64,000 bases of DNA from Sphingobacteriia bacterium (GTDB taxonomy: Bacteria > Bacteroidota > Bacteroidia > Chitinophagales > Chitinophagaceae), in NCBI GenBank assembly GCA_015999745.1, contig JAECQP010000015.1:1-64000 (forward strand), written 5' to 3'. Numbering within the stretch: the first letter of the stretch is position 1; each line of letters opens with the position of its first letter. The translations under genes and the position numbers were made by a program. Shown here one piece after another: positions 52,960 to 61,565 of the stretch. The notes under the pieces are model-generated. The model ran no database searches and was not told the origin of the DNA. It was given only the letters and a program-made list of their open reading frames with translations.

Positions 52960-54229
52960 AGTGGTTCAGTTTTTCATACACCAGGTACTCCCCTGCCTGC
53001 AGTTCAAAACTTTCCTTGTGGTGAAAATCAAATTCAACGCCACTGAAGATATTTTTAAATGTCCCTTTCAGCCATTCATGATCAACCGTAATGGAGATCT
53101 TCCCCTGGGTGGAAACATTCAGTAACACCAGCACCAGGTCGTTTCCTTTCCTGCGCAAGAAAGCGCCCAGTTGATCACTGTGCCCGGTAGGCAGTATGAA
53201 TGACTCACCGGCATAAATGGCTGCATTGCGGTTGCGCAACCCGGCCAGTGCCTGATAAAAATGATGCAGTACCGGGGTAGCTTCCCATTCAATCTGGTCT
53301 TTCTCAAAAAATTGCAATCGCTTTTGGTTCATAGTTTCCTGACCGCTGTAAATCATAGGCATCCCATGCCAGGTAAAGCAGAATACCGCCCAGGCTTTGG
53401 CAGCGATACCATATTTTTCCAGTTCAGTACCATTCCAGCTGTTTTCATCGTGGTTGGAAGTAAAGTATAGTTTGATGGCATTTTTGGGATACTGCGAATA
53501 AGCATGCAGCACATTTCTAATCTCGTGCAAACTGCCCCTGCCTTTGGTATATTCTTCGGTTTCATGCATCCACCACCATGCATACGTAATATCAAATACC
53601 TGGTGATAGTCTACCACTTCACATTCAGCCAGCCAGCATAAAGGCTTAATCAGTTCACAACTCAAACGGGCCTGTTGCCAGAAATCGAGCGGCACCAGAT
53701 GCGCCATATCGCAGCGAAATCCATCAATATCACATTCATAAACCCAATACCGCATGGCATCGATCAACTCCTGGCGCATTTCGGGCACATCAAAATCCAG
53801 GTCAATCACATCTTCCCATCCATTCTTCTCGGTAAAGTTTCCTGCTTCATCCCGCATCATCCATTCCGGGTGCTCCACCGTCCAGGGATGATCCCAACCG
53901 GTGTGATTGGCCACCCAGTCTATCATCAGTTTAAAACCCAACTGATGCGCTTTTTTAACAAGGCGCTTGAAGTCCTCCAGCGTTCCAAATTCCGGGTTAA
54001 TGGCCGTGTAGCTGCTACAGGCATAATAGCTTCCCAGCGTACCCTGCCGTTTCATAACACTGATGGGGGTAATGGGCATCAGCCATAAGAGGTTAACACC
54101 CATTTCCTTTAAACGGGGAAGATGTTCGGCAAAAGCATTGAAAGTTCCTTCGGGGGTATACTGGCGGATATTAACTTCGTACATGACGGCTTTTTCGGCC
54201 CATGCAACGGTACTGAATTTTGTAATCAT
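52958..54229 (-). CDS. GH13 alpha-amylase family protein, cytosolic
   Basis: A 423-residue alpha-glucan-active enzyme of family GH13 without a signal peptide. The three catalytic acids are visible: Asp174 (GFRCDMAHL, nucleophile), Glu202 (LAECEV, acid/base) and Asp261 (TSNHDENSW). IDWVANHTGWDHPW is the first conserved region. It lacks starch-binding domains and has only a short C-terminal beta-domain (about 355-420). It probably works on intracellular glycogen-like or malto-oligosaccharides; the substrate is inferred. Confidence 0.9.
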   Translation of the reverse strand: MITKFSTVAWAEKAVMYEVNIRQYTPEGTFNAFAEHLPRLKEMGVNLLWLMPITPISVMKRQGTLGSYYACSSYTAINPEFGTLEDFKRLVKKAHQLGFKLMIDWVANHTGWDHPWTVEHPEWMMRDEAGNFTEKNGWEDVIDLDFDVPEMRQELIDAMRYWVYECDIDGFRCDMAHLVPLDFWQQARLSCELIKPLCWLAECEVVDYHQVFDITYAWWWMHETEEYTKGRGSLHEIRNVLHAYSQYPKNAIKLYFTSNHDENSWNGTELEKYGIAAKAWAVFCFTWHGMPMIYSGQETMNQKRLQFFEKDQIEWEATPVLHHFYQALAGLRNRNAAIYAGESFILPTGHSDQLGAFLRRKGNDLVLVLLNVSTQGKISITVDHEWLKGTFKNIFSGVEFDFHHKESFELQAGEYLVYEKLNH

Positions 54230-54266
54230 CTATTGCGCATCTAAAATCTAAACAGGAAGGTACTGT

Positions 54267-55973
54267 TTATCTTCTAAAAAAAGAGAAACACCAACTCAGA
54301 AAAACGACCGCAAGCGCACCCGCCACATTCAGCCATAAGAAGCCCAGTCCGATGATATTGTACTTGTCGAGCAGGAAGAGCGTAATTACAAATATTTCTC
54401 CAACAACGGCCGCCCGGAACACCGCATTTCCCTGGATTTTTTTCATGTAAAACGCCACCAGGAAAATACCCAGGATCACCCCATAAAAAAGCGAGCCCAA
54501 TATATTCACTGCCTCAATCAGGCTACCCATACCGCTGGCAAACTGCGCTGTAATAACACAGAACACGCCCCATGCAAAAGTGTAGTACCGGGAGATTTTA
54601 TATTCACGCGCATCCTTTTGCACTTCATCCTCCGCAGTGCCGGGTTTGCTGAACCTGCAATGAAAATCGACCATGGTACAGGAGGCCAGCGAATTCAATG
54701 CAGCAGCAATGGAGCCCCATGCAGCCAGGAAAATAATGGCAATGAGCAGCCCTACCAAACCGGCAGGTAAAAAATCTACCACAAAGCGGAGAAAGATATA
54801 GTTGGTATCGTTCACATCACCGCCGGGTACTGCTTTTTTAATGATGGTTTTATAGCTGGATTTCAACTGGTTTAATTCCGCGTTACCGGCAGCAATACTG
54901 TCTTTGTACTGATCCTGCTTTTTGATCACATACAACTGGCTGTTGGCCTGCTGGTTCATTTGCTTTTCCTCAAAGCGGTATTTAATACTCAGCAGGGAAT
55001 CCCTGTACGGAGTAGCCATGGCTTTTTCTTCCACGGCCCTGTTAAAGAAAACCGGGGAAGGATTGAACTGATAAAAGGTAAACAACAGCGCACCCAATAA
55101 TAAAATCAGGAACTGCATCGGCACTTTCACCAGCCCGTTCATGAGCAGGCCAATCTTGCTTTCGGTTTCATCTTTTGCCGTAAGGTACCGGCCCACCTGC
55201 GACTGGTCTGTTCCAAAATAAGAGAGGGCCAGAAAGAAGCCGCCAATGACCCCGCTGATGATATTGTACTGGTCTTTCCAGTCGAACCCGTTTTCAGTGA
55301 TACCGGTTGTGATGATGTTCAGTTTACCCGAAGCGCCGCTGATAGAGAGGGCATCGGCAAAGCCTACATTGGCCGGAAGATGCGTTACAATCAGGTAGCC
55401 TGCAATGAACATGCCGATAAAAATAATCAGGAGCTGCAACTGCTGCGTATAGGCCACTGCTTTGGCGCCACCGGTCACCGTGTATACAATCAATACCCCA
55501 CCCATGACGATATTGGTATAGAAAATATCCCAGCCCATGAGGGAGGAAAGAATAATGGAAGGCGCATAAATGCTGATACCGGTAGACAACCCGCGCGACA
55601 GCAGGAACAGTGCGGAAGTAAATACCCTTGTTTTTACATCAAAGCGTTGTTCCAGGAATTCATAGGCTGTAAAAACTTTCAGCTTACTGAACAGGGGCAC
55701 AAAAGTTACGCAGAGTACCACCATGGCAATGGGCAGCCCAAAATAATACTGTACAAAACGCATTCCGTCGGTAAACGCCTGCCCGGGAGCAGACAAAAAA
55801 GTAATCGCACTCGCCTGCGTACCCATGATACTCAACAGCACGAGGTACCAGGGCATGGTACGGTTGCTCAGAAAATAGCCTTCCAGGTTTTTACTGGTTC
55901 TGCTCTTGTACAGTCCATAGGCAACAATCCCCACCAGTGTTACCACCAGTACCGTCCAGTCTAGTTTACTCAT
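54267..55973 (-). CDS. Sodium:solute symporter (SSS family)
   Basis: A 568-residue inner-membrane transporter with about 13 helices. The SSS pattern includes YFLSNRTMPWYLVLLSIMG, SAITFLSAPGQAFTDGMRFV, GGAKAVAYTQQLQLLIIF and QSQVGRYLTAKDETES. A polar loop of about 85 residues (about 335-420) with a coiled-coil look interrupts two helices, seen in Bacteroidota members. With ATG 55973 its first four bases overlap the stop of the 37-residue protein (ATGA). The substrate may be a sugar or sugar acid released or needed by the PIG-L partner; that is inference. Confidence 0.9.
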   Translation of the reverse strand: MSKLDWTVLVVTLVGIVAYGLYKSRTSKNLEGYFLSNRTMPWYLVLLSIMGTQASAITFLSAPGQAFTDGMRFVQYYFGLPIAMVVLCVTFVPLFSKLKVFTAYEFLEQRFDVKTRVFTSALFLLSRGLSTGISIYAPSIILSSLMGWDIFYTNIVMGGVLIVYTVTGGAKAVAYTQQLQLLIIFIGMFIAGYLIVTHLPANVGFADALSISGASGKLNIITTGITENGFDWKDQYNIISGVIGGFFLALSYFGTDQSQVGRYLTAKDETESKIGLLMNGLVKVPMQFLILLLGALLFTFYQFNPSPVFFNRAVEEKAMATPYRDSLLSIKYRFEEKQMNQQANSQLYVIKKQDQYKDSIAAGNAELNQLKSSYKTIIKKAVPGGDVNDTNYIFLRFVVDFLPAGLVGLLIAIIFLAAWGSIAAALNSLASCTMVDFHCRFSKPGTAEDEVQKDAREYKISRYYTFAWGVFCVITAQFASGMGSLIEAVNILGSLFYGVILGIFLVAFYMKKIQGNAVFRAAVVGEIFVITLFLLDKYNIIGLGFLWLNVAGALAVVFLSWCFSFFRR

Positions 55974-56083
55974 GCAAAATATTTTGTAAGCCAGGTAAAA
56001 AAAACAATCAGTACAAGCAGGAAAGCCAGTACAAAGAAGTACCATCTTTTCCAGGAACCGAACAAGGGAACTTTCTGATTCAT
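55970..56083 (-). CDS. 37-residue single-helix membrane protein
   Basis: A mini-gene read from the minus strand: MNQKVPLFGSWKRWYFFVLA starts the product, followed by a strongly hydrophobic stretch and the C-terminus TWLTKYFA. Its ATG directly follows the stop codon of the 49-residue gene, and its stop TGA overlaps the symporter ATG (ATGA). The perfect packing between two real genes argues for expression. It resembles small accessory subunits of SSS transporters; no family is recognised. Confidence 0.75.
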   Translation of the reverse strand: MNQKVPLFGSWKRWYFFVLAFLLVLIVFFTWLTKYFA

Positions 56084-56233
56084 TTATTTAGATTTAGCGC
56101 TCATGAGTCCGCCGGCCAGTAAGCCGAGTCCCAGGCCAATGATCAAGCCGATTTTTACATTCTTAATAAAAAAACCGATCGCTACACCAATCACCACAAG
56201 GGTAAAAAAACTGATTTTCTTTCTGGGTTGCAT
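56084..56233 (-). CDS. 49-residue Gly-rich membrane protein
   Basis: A mini-gene with product beginning MQPRKKISFFTLVVIGVAIG, a second hydrophobic Gly-rich helix (GLIIGLGLGLLAGGL) and the tail MSAKSK, so two membrane segments. It starts 5 bp after the PIG-L stop codon and its TAA stop is directly followed by the ATG of the 37-residue gene. Not recognised; the glycine-zipper-like second helix suggests packing with another membrane protein, perhaps the symporter. Confidence 0.75.
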   Translation of the reverse strand: MQPRKKISFFTLVVIGVAIGFFIKNVKIGLIIGLGLGLLAGGLMSAKSK

Positions 56234-56238
56234 ACTAT

Positions 56239-58776
56239 TTATTTGGCCGCAGGCAACCCGACCAGGTTCGCCAGTAAACGATAAGAACCAGGAACACCTG
56301 CGGGCAGTTGACGGAACAATACCAGACTAAGATAAGTGATATTACCCTTACCATACCTGGCTGTCACCAAACTACCGTTGGTTTCTTTTTCGCCGGTGTC
56401 GTTCATGCCCAGGAGAGCCTCATAAGGCGCTGCAATGGGATTGGCCTGGTAGGTGCTTCTCTCCTGCACCCATCCTTCAAAATCCTTAGCGGAGATTTTG
56501 TTGGGAAAGTTCAGCAGGGAATGGCCCGGCAGCAGGAAATTCACTTTCGCATTTTCCTCTGTAACGCGGATTCCGCTCATGCTGAAAGGATAAGGACCCA
56601 CTTTCACTTTTTGATCGCCCACCTGGTTGCTCTTGAGGTATTGCACAACCAGGTGACCGCCCTGCTCCACAAAACGATTCAGCACATCGTTCTTGGCGCT
56701 AAGCCATTCATGCATATTGAATGCACGGATACCCACTACAATGGCATCGTATTTTTTTAGTTGAAGATCGTTGAGATCCGTTTCTTTCAGAAAGTCTACC
56801 GGGTAACCCAATTGCTCCAAGGCTTCCGGAACCAGGTCACCCGCACCAATAATGTAACCTACTTTCTTAGGAACGGTTACTATTTTTTCGTTCACCAGGG
56901 TCACATTGTCTTTGTAGAAATAATTAATGGACGGAATATGATCGTATTTGATGATTTTCAGGTAATGGGTGAATACATGTTTTCTCCCGTTCAGGGTATA
57001 TTCCACTTCTGCCGAAATCCTGGCAGGCTTCACCGATCCTGTTATGCTGCGCAGGTCGACCGGATAGGCATAAACAGCCCCTGCTTCCGCCTGGAGGATG
57101 GTATCTTTTGTAACCAGCGCTTTCTCCGCATCCATGATGCGAATAGTTACCGGCAATGCGGCTGCACTGAAATTAAGTTTATACTGTAACAGCAATGAAC
57201 CGGCTGTTTGTTTTCCTTTACCCAATAATTCAACATTGGTAAGTACCACATCTTTGTTCAGCGACACCACCACCGGTGTAATCACATTCAGGGGCTGATA
57301 AACTTCTCCCCGCACCGGGTCTATATATTTATACTGCACCGGGCGGTTTACCATGAAGCTGATTCCGTTCATGCTGAAAACTAAACGGGCTGAGTACGGA
57401 GGAGCAGACTCCGCATTGCCCACCAATTGCTGATCGCTGATATGGAAATTACCAATGCCGTCCATGGGTTTGGCCAGCCAGTAAGGTTGTGAAAAAGGTT
57501 TCCCGGGTTCAACTGTAAACTGCTTCACAAAACTAAAGTTGGTATTGGGTGCAGTGCGAATAAGCAAACTGGTATCGAAGGATTGCTCCGCCGCCGTATT
57601 CAACAGCACCTGGTCCAGTTGCAGATCGGACGGGTTGCGTTTATTCACAAAAAGATTGACTGCTAATTTTTCTCCGGGAACAGCATATTCCACTTCTGTA
57701 GTGGCTTCCGCCACCACACCACTGCAGGCAAGGATCAGTTCTTCTATTTCCTGTTTCTTTTTGAACCACCAGTTCCCCTTGTCATTCAACTGCTGCAATT
57801 GCTTGTAGAGATCAAATAATGGAGCAACCGATTTCTCCGGATGTTCAAATTCATAATTTTTAATGATGGCTTCCACGGCAGTTTGCATGGTCATACCCCC
57901 CCGCGGAATCCGCGACCAATCGGCAACCACACCCTCCATCAGGTCTTTGCGGGCGGTGTCGCCGGCCATGGTAGCAAAATACTCGTATACGGGGCCTTTG
58001 CGGCGCGGACGGCCCTCTCCCTGGCTCTTGTGCATGCTCCTGGCTTCACCGCCAATTTCGCCATAGCTTTTGCCCAACAAAACATTGAAGCCGCCTGCAT
58101 CCAGTTTGAGCTGATCCGGGCGGGTGGTATTCAGGCTTCCGAAATTATAGGTATTCCATAAAAGCCTTTTTGCCTGCCAGGGCTCCACGCCCAGTTTCAA
58201 CTGTTCGGGGAAGCGGTTGGGATCGGCAGCAGCCGTAAAAGCTTCCTGCGATAAGATGGCAGAAGCGGCATGATTACCATGGCCCGCCAGGGAGTTACCC
58301 GGAAAACGGTTGATGATGATATCAGGCTGGAATTTGCGGATCACCCAAACCATATCGGCCAGCACTTTCTCCCGGTTCCAGATATTCAGGGTTTCCTCCG
58401 CCGTTTTGCTGAACCCGAACTCATAGGCGCTGCTGAAATACTGTTCGGAACCATCCACCCTGCGGGCAGCAATCAGTTCCTGCGTTCTGATCAGGCCAAG
58501 TTCAATCCCCTGCTCAGGGCCAATCAGGTTTTGCCCGCCATCACCCCGGGTAAGGCAGAGATAGGCCGTCCGGTAGTTTTTTTCTTTGGCCAGGTAGGGT
58601 AGAAAACTATTGTTCTCGTCGTCGGGATGCGCCGCTACATACAATACACTACCCAATACGCCCAGCTTTTTCAACTGCGCATAAATAGTTGCACTGGGAT
58701 ATTCCGGCGGCGTTTGCGCCACAGCAGTGTTCCATAACAGGCAAGCAAACAGCAGCCCAAAAAAACCTTTCGCCAT
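56239..58776 (-). CDS. Large secreted PIG-L family deacetylase
   Basis: An 845-residue protein with a signal peptide (MAKGFFGLLFACLLWNTAVA) and an N-terminal PIG-L zinc-hydrolase domain (about 25-290) with AHPDDE at 49-54 and the second ligand region AGHGNHAASAI. The remaining 550 residues are beta-rich, probably several Ig-like domains, and end in a glutamine-amidotransferase-like fold (YDAIVVGIRAFNMHEWL, GHLVVQYLKSN). PIG-L enzymes remove acetyl groups from N-acetyl sugars; the location in the periplasm and the symporter partner suggest sugar scavenging. Size and signal peptide make it distinct from the cytosolic bacillithiol enzyme BshB. ATG 58785 is an alternative start. Confidence 0.9.
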   Translation of the reverse strand: MAKGFFGLLFACLLWNTAVAQTPPEYPSATIYAQLKKLGVLGSVLYVAAHPDDENNSFLPYLAKEKNYRTAYLCLTRGDGGQNLIGPEQGIELGLIRTQELIAARRVDGSEQYFSSAYEFGFSKTAEETLNIWNREKVLADMVWVIRKFQPDIIINRFPGNSLAGHGNHAASAILSQEAFTAAADPNRFPEQLKLGVEPWQAKRLLWNTYNFGSLNTTRPDQLKLDAGGFNVLLGKSYGEIGGEARSMHKSQGEGRPRRKGPVYEYFATMAGDTARKDLMEGVVADWSRIPRGGMTMQTAVEAIIKNYEFEHPEKSVAPLFDLYKQLQQLNDKGNWWFKKKQEIEELILACSGVVAEATTEVEYAVPGEKLAVNLFVNKRNPSDLQLDQVLLNTAAEQSFDTSLLIRTAPNTNFSFVKQFTVEPGKPFSQPYWLAKPMDGIGNFHISDQQLVGNAESAPPYSARLVFSMNGISFMVNRPVQYKYIDPVRGEVYQPLNVITPVVVSLNKDVVLTNVELLGKGKQTAGSLLLQYKLNFSAAALPVTIRIMDAEKALVTKDTILQAEAGAVYAYPVDLRSITGSVKPARISAEVEYTLNGRKHVFTHYLKIIKYDHIPSINYFYKDNVTLVNEKIVTVPKKVGYIIGAGDLVPEALEQLGYPVDFLKETDLNDLQLKKYDAIVVGIRAFNMHEWLSAKNDVLNRFVEQGGHLVVQYLKSNQVGDQKVKVGPYPFSMSGIRVTEENAKVNFLLPGHSLLNFPNKISAKDFEGWVQERSTYQANPIAAPYEALLGMNDTGEKETNGSLVTARYGKGNITYLSLVLFRQLPAGVPGSYRLLANLVGLPAAK

Positions 58777-58871
58777 AATCAGCATTTTAGCATTCGGGAT
58801 GAAGATAAAACTAATGATTAGAAGGTGAATACCGTTTAAAAAATACAGGCCGAAGAACCGGCTGAACCATC

Positions 58872-59753
58872 TTAAAGGGCCAGGTATTGTTTGATCTTAT
58901 CGTGGATGGACTGGCTCAGCGGAACATTCGGCATGCGGAGATAATTCTGAATCAGCCCCTGTTCGGCCATGAAGGCTTTTACCCCGGCCGGGTTGTTCTC
59001 CTCAAACATCAGGTTATAGGCATCTATCAGGCCGTCATTAAGCTGTTTGGCCGCTTCAAAATTGTGGAGCAGGCAGTGCCTGACCATATCCCCAAAGGTT
59101 TTGGGGAAGGCATTGGCCGCCACGCTGATCACGCCTTCCATACCACAGGCCAGTTGAGGTAAGGCCAGGGCATCGTCACCGCTTACAACAAGGAACCCTT
59201 TGGGTTTATCGCGCAGGATCTGCATGCACTGGGCCATATCGCCGCTGGCTTCTTTGATACCAATAATATTTTCCACATCATTGGCCAGTCTTAAAGTGGT
59301 GGAAGTGGCCATATTACGACCGGTTCTTCCGGGAACATTGTACAGGATGATCGGTTTGGGCGACACGGCAGCAATCATTTTGTAGTGCTGGTAAATGCCT
59401 TCCTGGGATGGTTTATTATAATAAGGAGAAGCGCTGAGGATGGCAGTGGCTTTCTCCAGCGGAAAATGTGTAAGATCATGGATCAGGTCGGCTGTGTCAT
59501 TACCGCCGATGCCCACTACAACAGGCACCCGGCCAGCTGCTTTTTCGTAGGTAAATTCCAGGATATCTTTTTTCTCAGGATTGGTTAACACAGGCGTTTC
59601 AGCCGTGGTACCCAGGGAAACAAGGTATTCCACCCCGCCGGTAATCATGGATTCAATTACTTTTCCGAGTGCATCAAAATCGATGGTATTATGGGGTGTA
59701 AACGGGGTAACAAGGGCCACGCCGGTACCCCTTAATTGTTGTTGAACTGACAT
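58872..59753 (-). CDS. dapA: 4-hydroxy-tetrahydrodipicolinate synthase
   Basis: Condenses pyruvate with aspartate semialdehyde, the entry to lysine and diaminopimelate. The 293-residue TIM-barrel protein has GTTAETPVLTNPEKKDI, Tyr138 in ILYNVPGRTGRNM and the Schiff-base Lys167 in GIKEASGDM. The family arrangement is complete. It follows accA on the same strand with a 38-bp gap. Confidence 0.96.
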   Translation of the reverse strand: MSVQQQLRGTGVALVTPFTPHNTIDFDALGKVIESMITGGVEYLVSLGTTAETPVLTNPEKKDILEFTYEKAAGRVPVVVGIGGNDTADLIHDLTHFPLEKATAILSASPYYNKPSQEGIYQHYKMIAAVSPKPIILYNVPGRTGRNMATSTTLRLANDVENIIGIKEASGDMAQCMQILRDKPKGFLVVSGDDALALPQLACGMEGVISVAANAFPKTFGDMVRHCLLHNFEAAKQLNDGLIDAYNLMFEENNPAGVKAFMAEQGLIQNYLRMPNVPLSQSIHDKIKQYLAL

Positions 59754-59791
59754 ATAGCCAATTTAGAAAGATGAATATTAAAGTTTGCTGT

Positions 59792-60772
59792 TTAGGCTGG
59801 CAATTCTTCCCAGAATCCCATTTTGCCATATTTTTCGATTCGGTCATTAATTCTTTCGGCCGAAGCCTTATGTTTGACCTCTTCAAGCGCCTTTTTAATA
59901 CTGCTCTTTAATATGTCGGCAGCAGCCTGGTAATCCCAGTGTGCACCGCCGGCAGGTTCTTCTACAATTTCGTCTACCAAACCAAAGCCTTTCATGTCTT
60001 TGGCTGTGAGTTTCAACTGTTCAGCCGCCACTTCTTTCTTTTCCCAACTGCGCCATAAAATGGAGCTGCAGTTTTCGGGAGAGATCACCGTATACCAGGT
60101 GTTCTCCATCATCAATACCTTATCGCCAACGCCAATACCAAGTGCCCCGCCACTGGCGCCCTCGCCAATGATTACAATGATCACCGGAACTTTCAGGCGA
60201 ATCATTTCATAGATGTTGCGGGCAATGGCTTCTCCCTGTCCGCGTTCTTCCGCTTCAGGGCCGGGGAATGCTCCCGGAGTGTCTATCAGTGCAATAACCG
60301 GTTTGTTGAATTTTTCGGCCAGGCGCATCAGGCGAAGCGCCTTTCTGTAGCCTTCCGGGTTAGCCATACCGAAATTGCGTAATTGGCGCATTTTCGTATT
60401 CACCCCTTTCTGCTGGCCCAGAATCATAACTGTTTCTCCATCCAGTTGCGCAAAACCGCCTACCATGGCTTTATCATCTTTTACATTGCGATCGCCGTGC
60501 AGTTCCACAAAGTTGGTACACATTTTCTCAATGTATTTAAGGGTATACGGCCTGTCCGGATGACGGCTTAACTGAACGCGCTGCCAGGGTGTAAGTTGTT
60601 CCGTAGTTTCCCTGCGTTTATCTATAATGGAGTCTTCCAGTTGTTTCAGTGTAGCTGTATAATCTATCTTCGGATTCTTTTCGGCCAGTTTTTTAGTATC
60701 ATCAATCTGCTCGTAAAGTTCCTTAATGGGCTTTTCAAAATCCAGAAACTGTCTGTTGGGGTATTGAGGCAT
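59792..60772 (-). CDS. accA: Acetyl-CoA carboxylase carboxyltransferase subunit alpha
   Basis: Forms the carboxyltransferase with AccD and makes malonyl-CoA for fatty acid synthesis. The 326 residues start [20 protein letters not shown] and include [56 protein letters not shown] and [17 protein letters not shown]. Length is usual. It lies divergent from tRNA-Asp. Confidence 0.97.
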   Translation of the reverse strand: MPQYPNRQFLDFEKPIKELYEQIDDTKKLAEKNPKIDYTATLKQLEDSIIDKRRETTEQLTPWQRVQLSRHPDRPYTLKYIEKMCTNFVELHGDRNVKDDKAMVGGFAQLDGETVMILGQQKGVNTKMRQLRNFGMANPEGYRKALRLMRLAEKFNKPVIALIDTPGAFPGPEAEERGQGEAIARNIYEMIRLKVPVIIVIIGEGASGGALGIGVGDKVLMMENTWYTVISPENCSSILWRSWEKKEVAAEQLKLTAKDMKGFGLVDEIVEEPAGGAHWDYQAAADILKSSIKKALEEVKHKASAERINDRIEKYGKMGFWEELPA

Positions 60773-60827
60773 TTTGTATGATTGAGACGGTAAAAATAGG
60801 GATTGCTTTTTTTTTTGAAAAGATTTG

Positions 60828-60856
60828 TTTGAAAAAGGTATTTCCCCTTATCTTTG
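60828..60856 (+). promoter_or_regulatory. Promoter of tRNA-Asp
   Basis: TTTG at 60828-60831, a 17-bp spacer and TATCTTTG at 60849-60856: a full match to the Bacteroidota -33/-7 consensus, 38 bp before the mature tRNA 5' end. It is the best complete promoter in the window. Confidence 0.8.
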
Positions 60857-60894
60857 CCATCCCAAAAATGACCTGTACGGGTCAAATGAGGAAC

Positions 60895-60968
60895 GGATCG
60901 GTAGTTCAGTTGGTTAGAATGCCGCCCTGTCACGGCGGAGGTCGCGGGTTCGAGTCCCGTCCGGTCCG
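60895..60968 (+). tRNA. tRNA-Asp (GTC)
   Basis: A 74-base tRNA without encoded CCA. The acceptor stem pairs GGATCGG with CCGGTCC (one G-U), the discriminator is G, the anticodon stem CCGCC/GGCGG encloses CTGTCAC with anticodon GTC, and the T-arm reads CGGGTTCGAGTCCCG. The fold is complete. Confidence 0.98.
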
Positions 60969-60991
60969 CTGAGAGAACTACAAACAATTCG

Positions 60992-61027
60992 AAAAGCCAC
61001 TTAAAGCACAAGTTTTAAGTGGCTTTT
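60992..61027 (+). terminator. Terminator of tRNA-Asp
   Basis: A 14-bp perfect inverted repeat AAAAGCCACTTAAA/TTTAAGTGGCTTTT with an 8-base loop, ending in four T residues, 23 bp after the tRNA. Confidence 0.85.
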
Positions 61028-61068
61028 CTGCTTAAATACTGCGATTATATCCCATTTTCTGCAATTCC

Positions 61069-61149
61069 ATTCGGTAGCAATTCGGTTAACAACACTGTTT
61101 AATAAGTTTGCCAACCGAATTTAAAAACAAGCTGACAAAATAACCGAAT
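61069..61149. repeat. Four copies of ATTCGGT/ACCGAAT between the tRNA terminator and the recombinase remnant
   Basis: ATTCGGT (61069-61075), ATTCGGTT (61080-61087), AACCGAAT (61113-61120) and AACCGAAT (61142-61149): two direct pairs in opposite orientation within 81 bp. They may be recombinase arm sites of a lost element or a chance cluster. Confidence 0.4.
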
Positions 61150-61173
61150 CAGTAAATCTGTATCTCCTTTTGA

Positions 61174-61525
61174 ATGGGATTCAAAAAGTCACCTGTGCAC
61201 ACCGCTAAAGGTGCAGAAGCAAGAGGATTGAAAAATCCGGAAGAAAAGGAATTTACAATTGAACAACTGGTTTATGTTCGGGATATGTTTGTATTCAGTT
61301 GTTACCAATACCTTCTAGTCAAAAAAGCAAATACCTACCTGAAAGAGATTGCTGATGTATGTAAGATCAAAAGCAACTGACTTTCCATATAGCCAGACAT
61401 ACATTTGCAACAACCGTAACACTACCTAACGGCGTGCCGATTGAGCGCGTAAGTAAAATGCTTGGCATAAGAACCTGCAAACGACGCAGTATTATGCAAA
61501 AATTCTCGATAAGGAAGTTAAAACT
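61174..61525 (+). pseudogene. Degenerate tyrosine recombinase (integrase) remnant
   Basis: Three fragments in three frames rebuild the C-terminal part of a Bacteroidota tyrosine recombinase. Frame 1 (from 61174) gives KEFTIEQLVYVRDMFVFSCY then ANTYLKEIADVCKI. After a one-base loss near 61377 the next frame gives LTFHIARHTFATTVTLPNGV and PIERVSKMLG. After a second one-base loss near 61465 the third gives HKNLQTTQYYAKILDKEVK with the catalytic Tyr context. The section normally lying between the FSCY segment and NTYLKEIAD is deleted. Located 206 bp after tRNA-Asp, a common integration site, it marks a former mobile element. Confidence 0.85.
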
Positions 61526-61565
61526 TTCCATCTATCTTCGATCTTCATTCAAATCTTATCCGTTT

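Noticed and set aside
56239..58776. BshB, the bacillithiol deacetylase
   Set aside because: The protein has a signal peptide and is over three times longer than BshB; it shares only the PIG-L fold.
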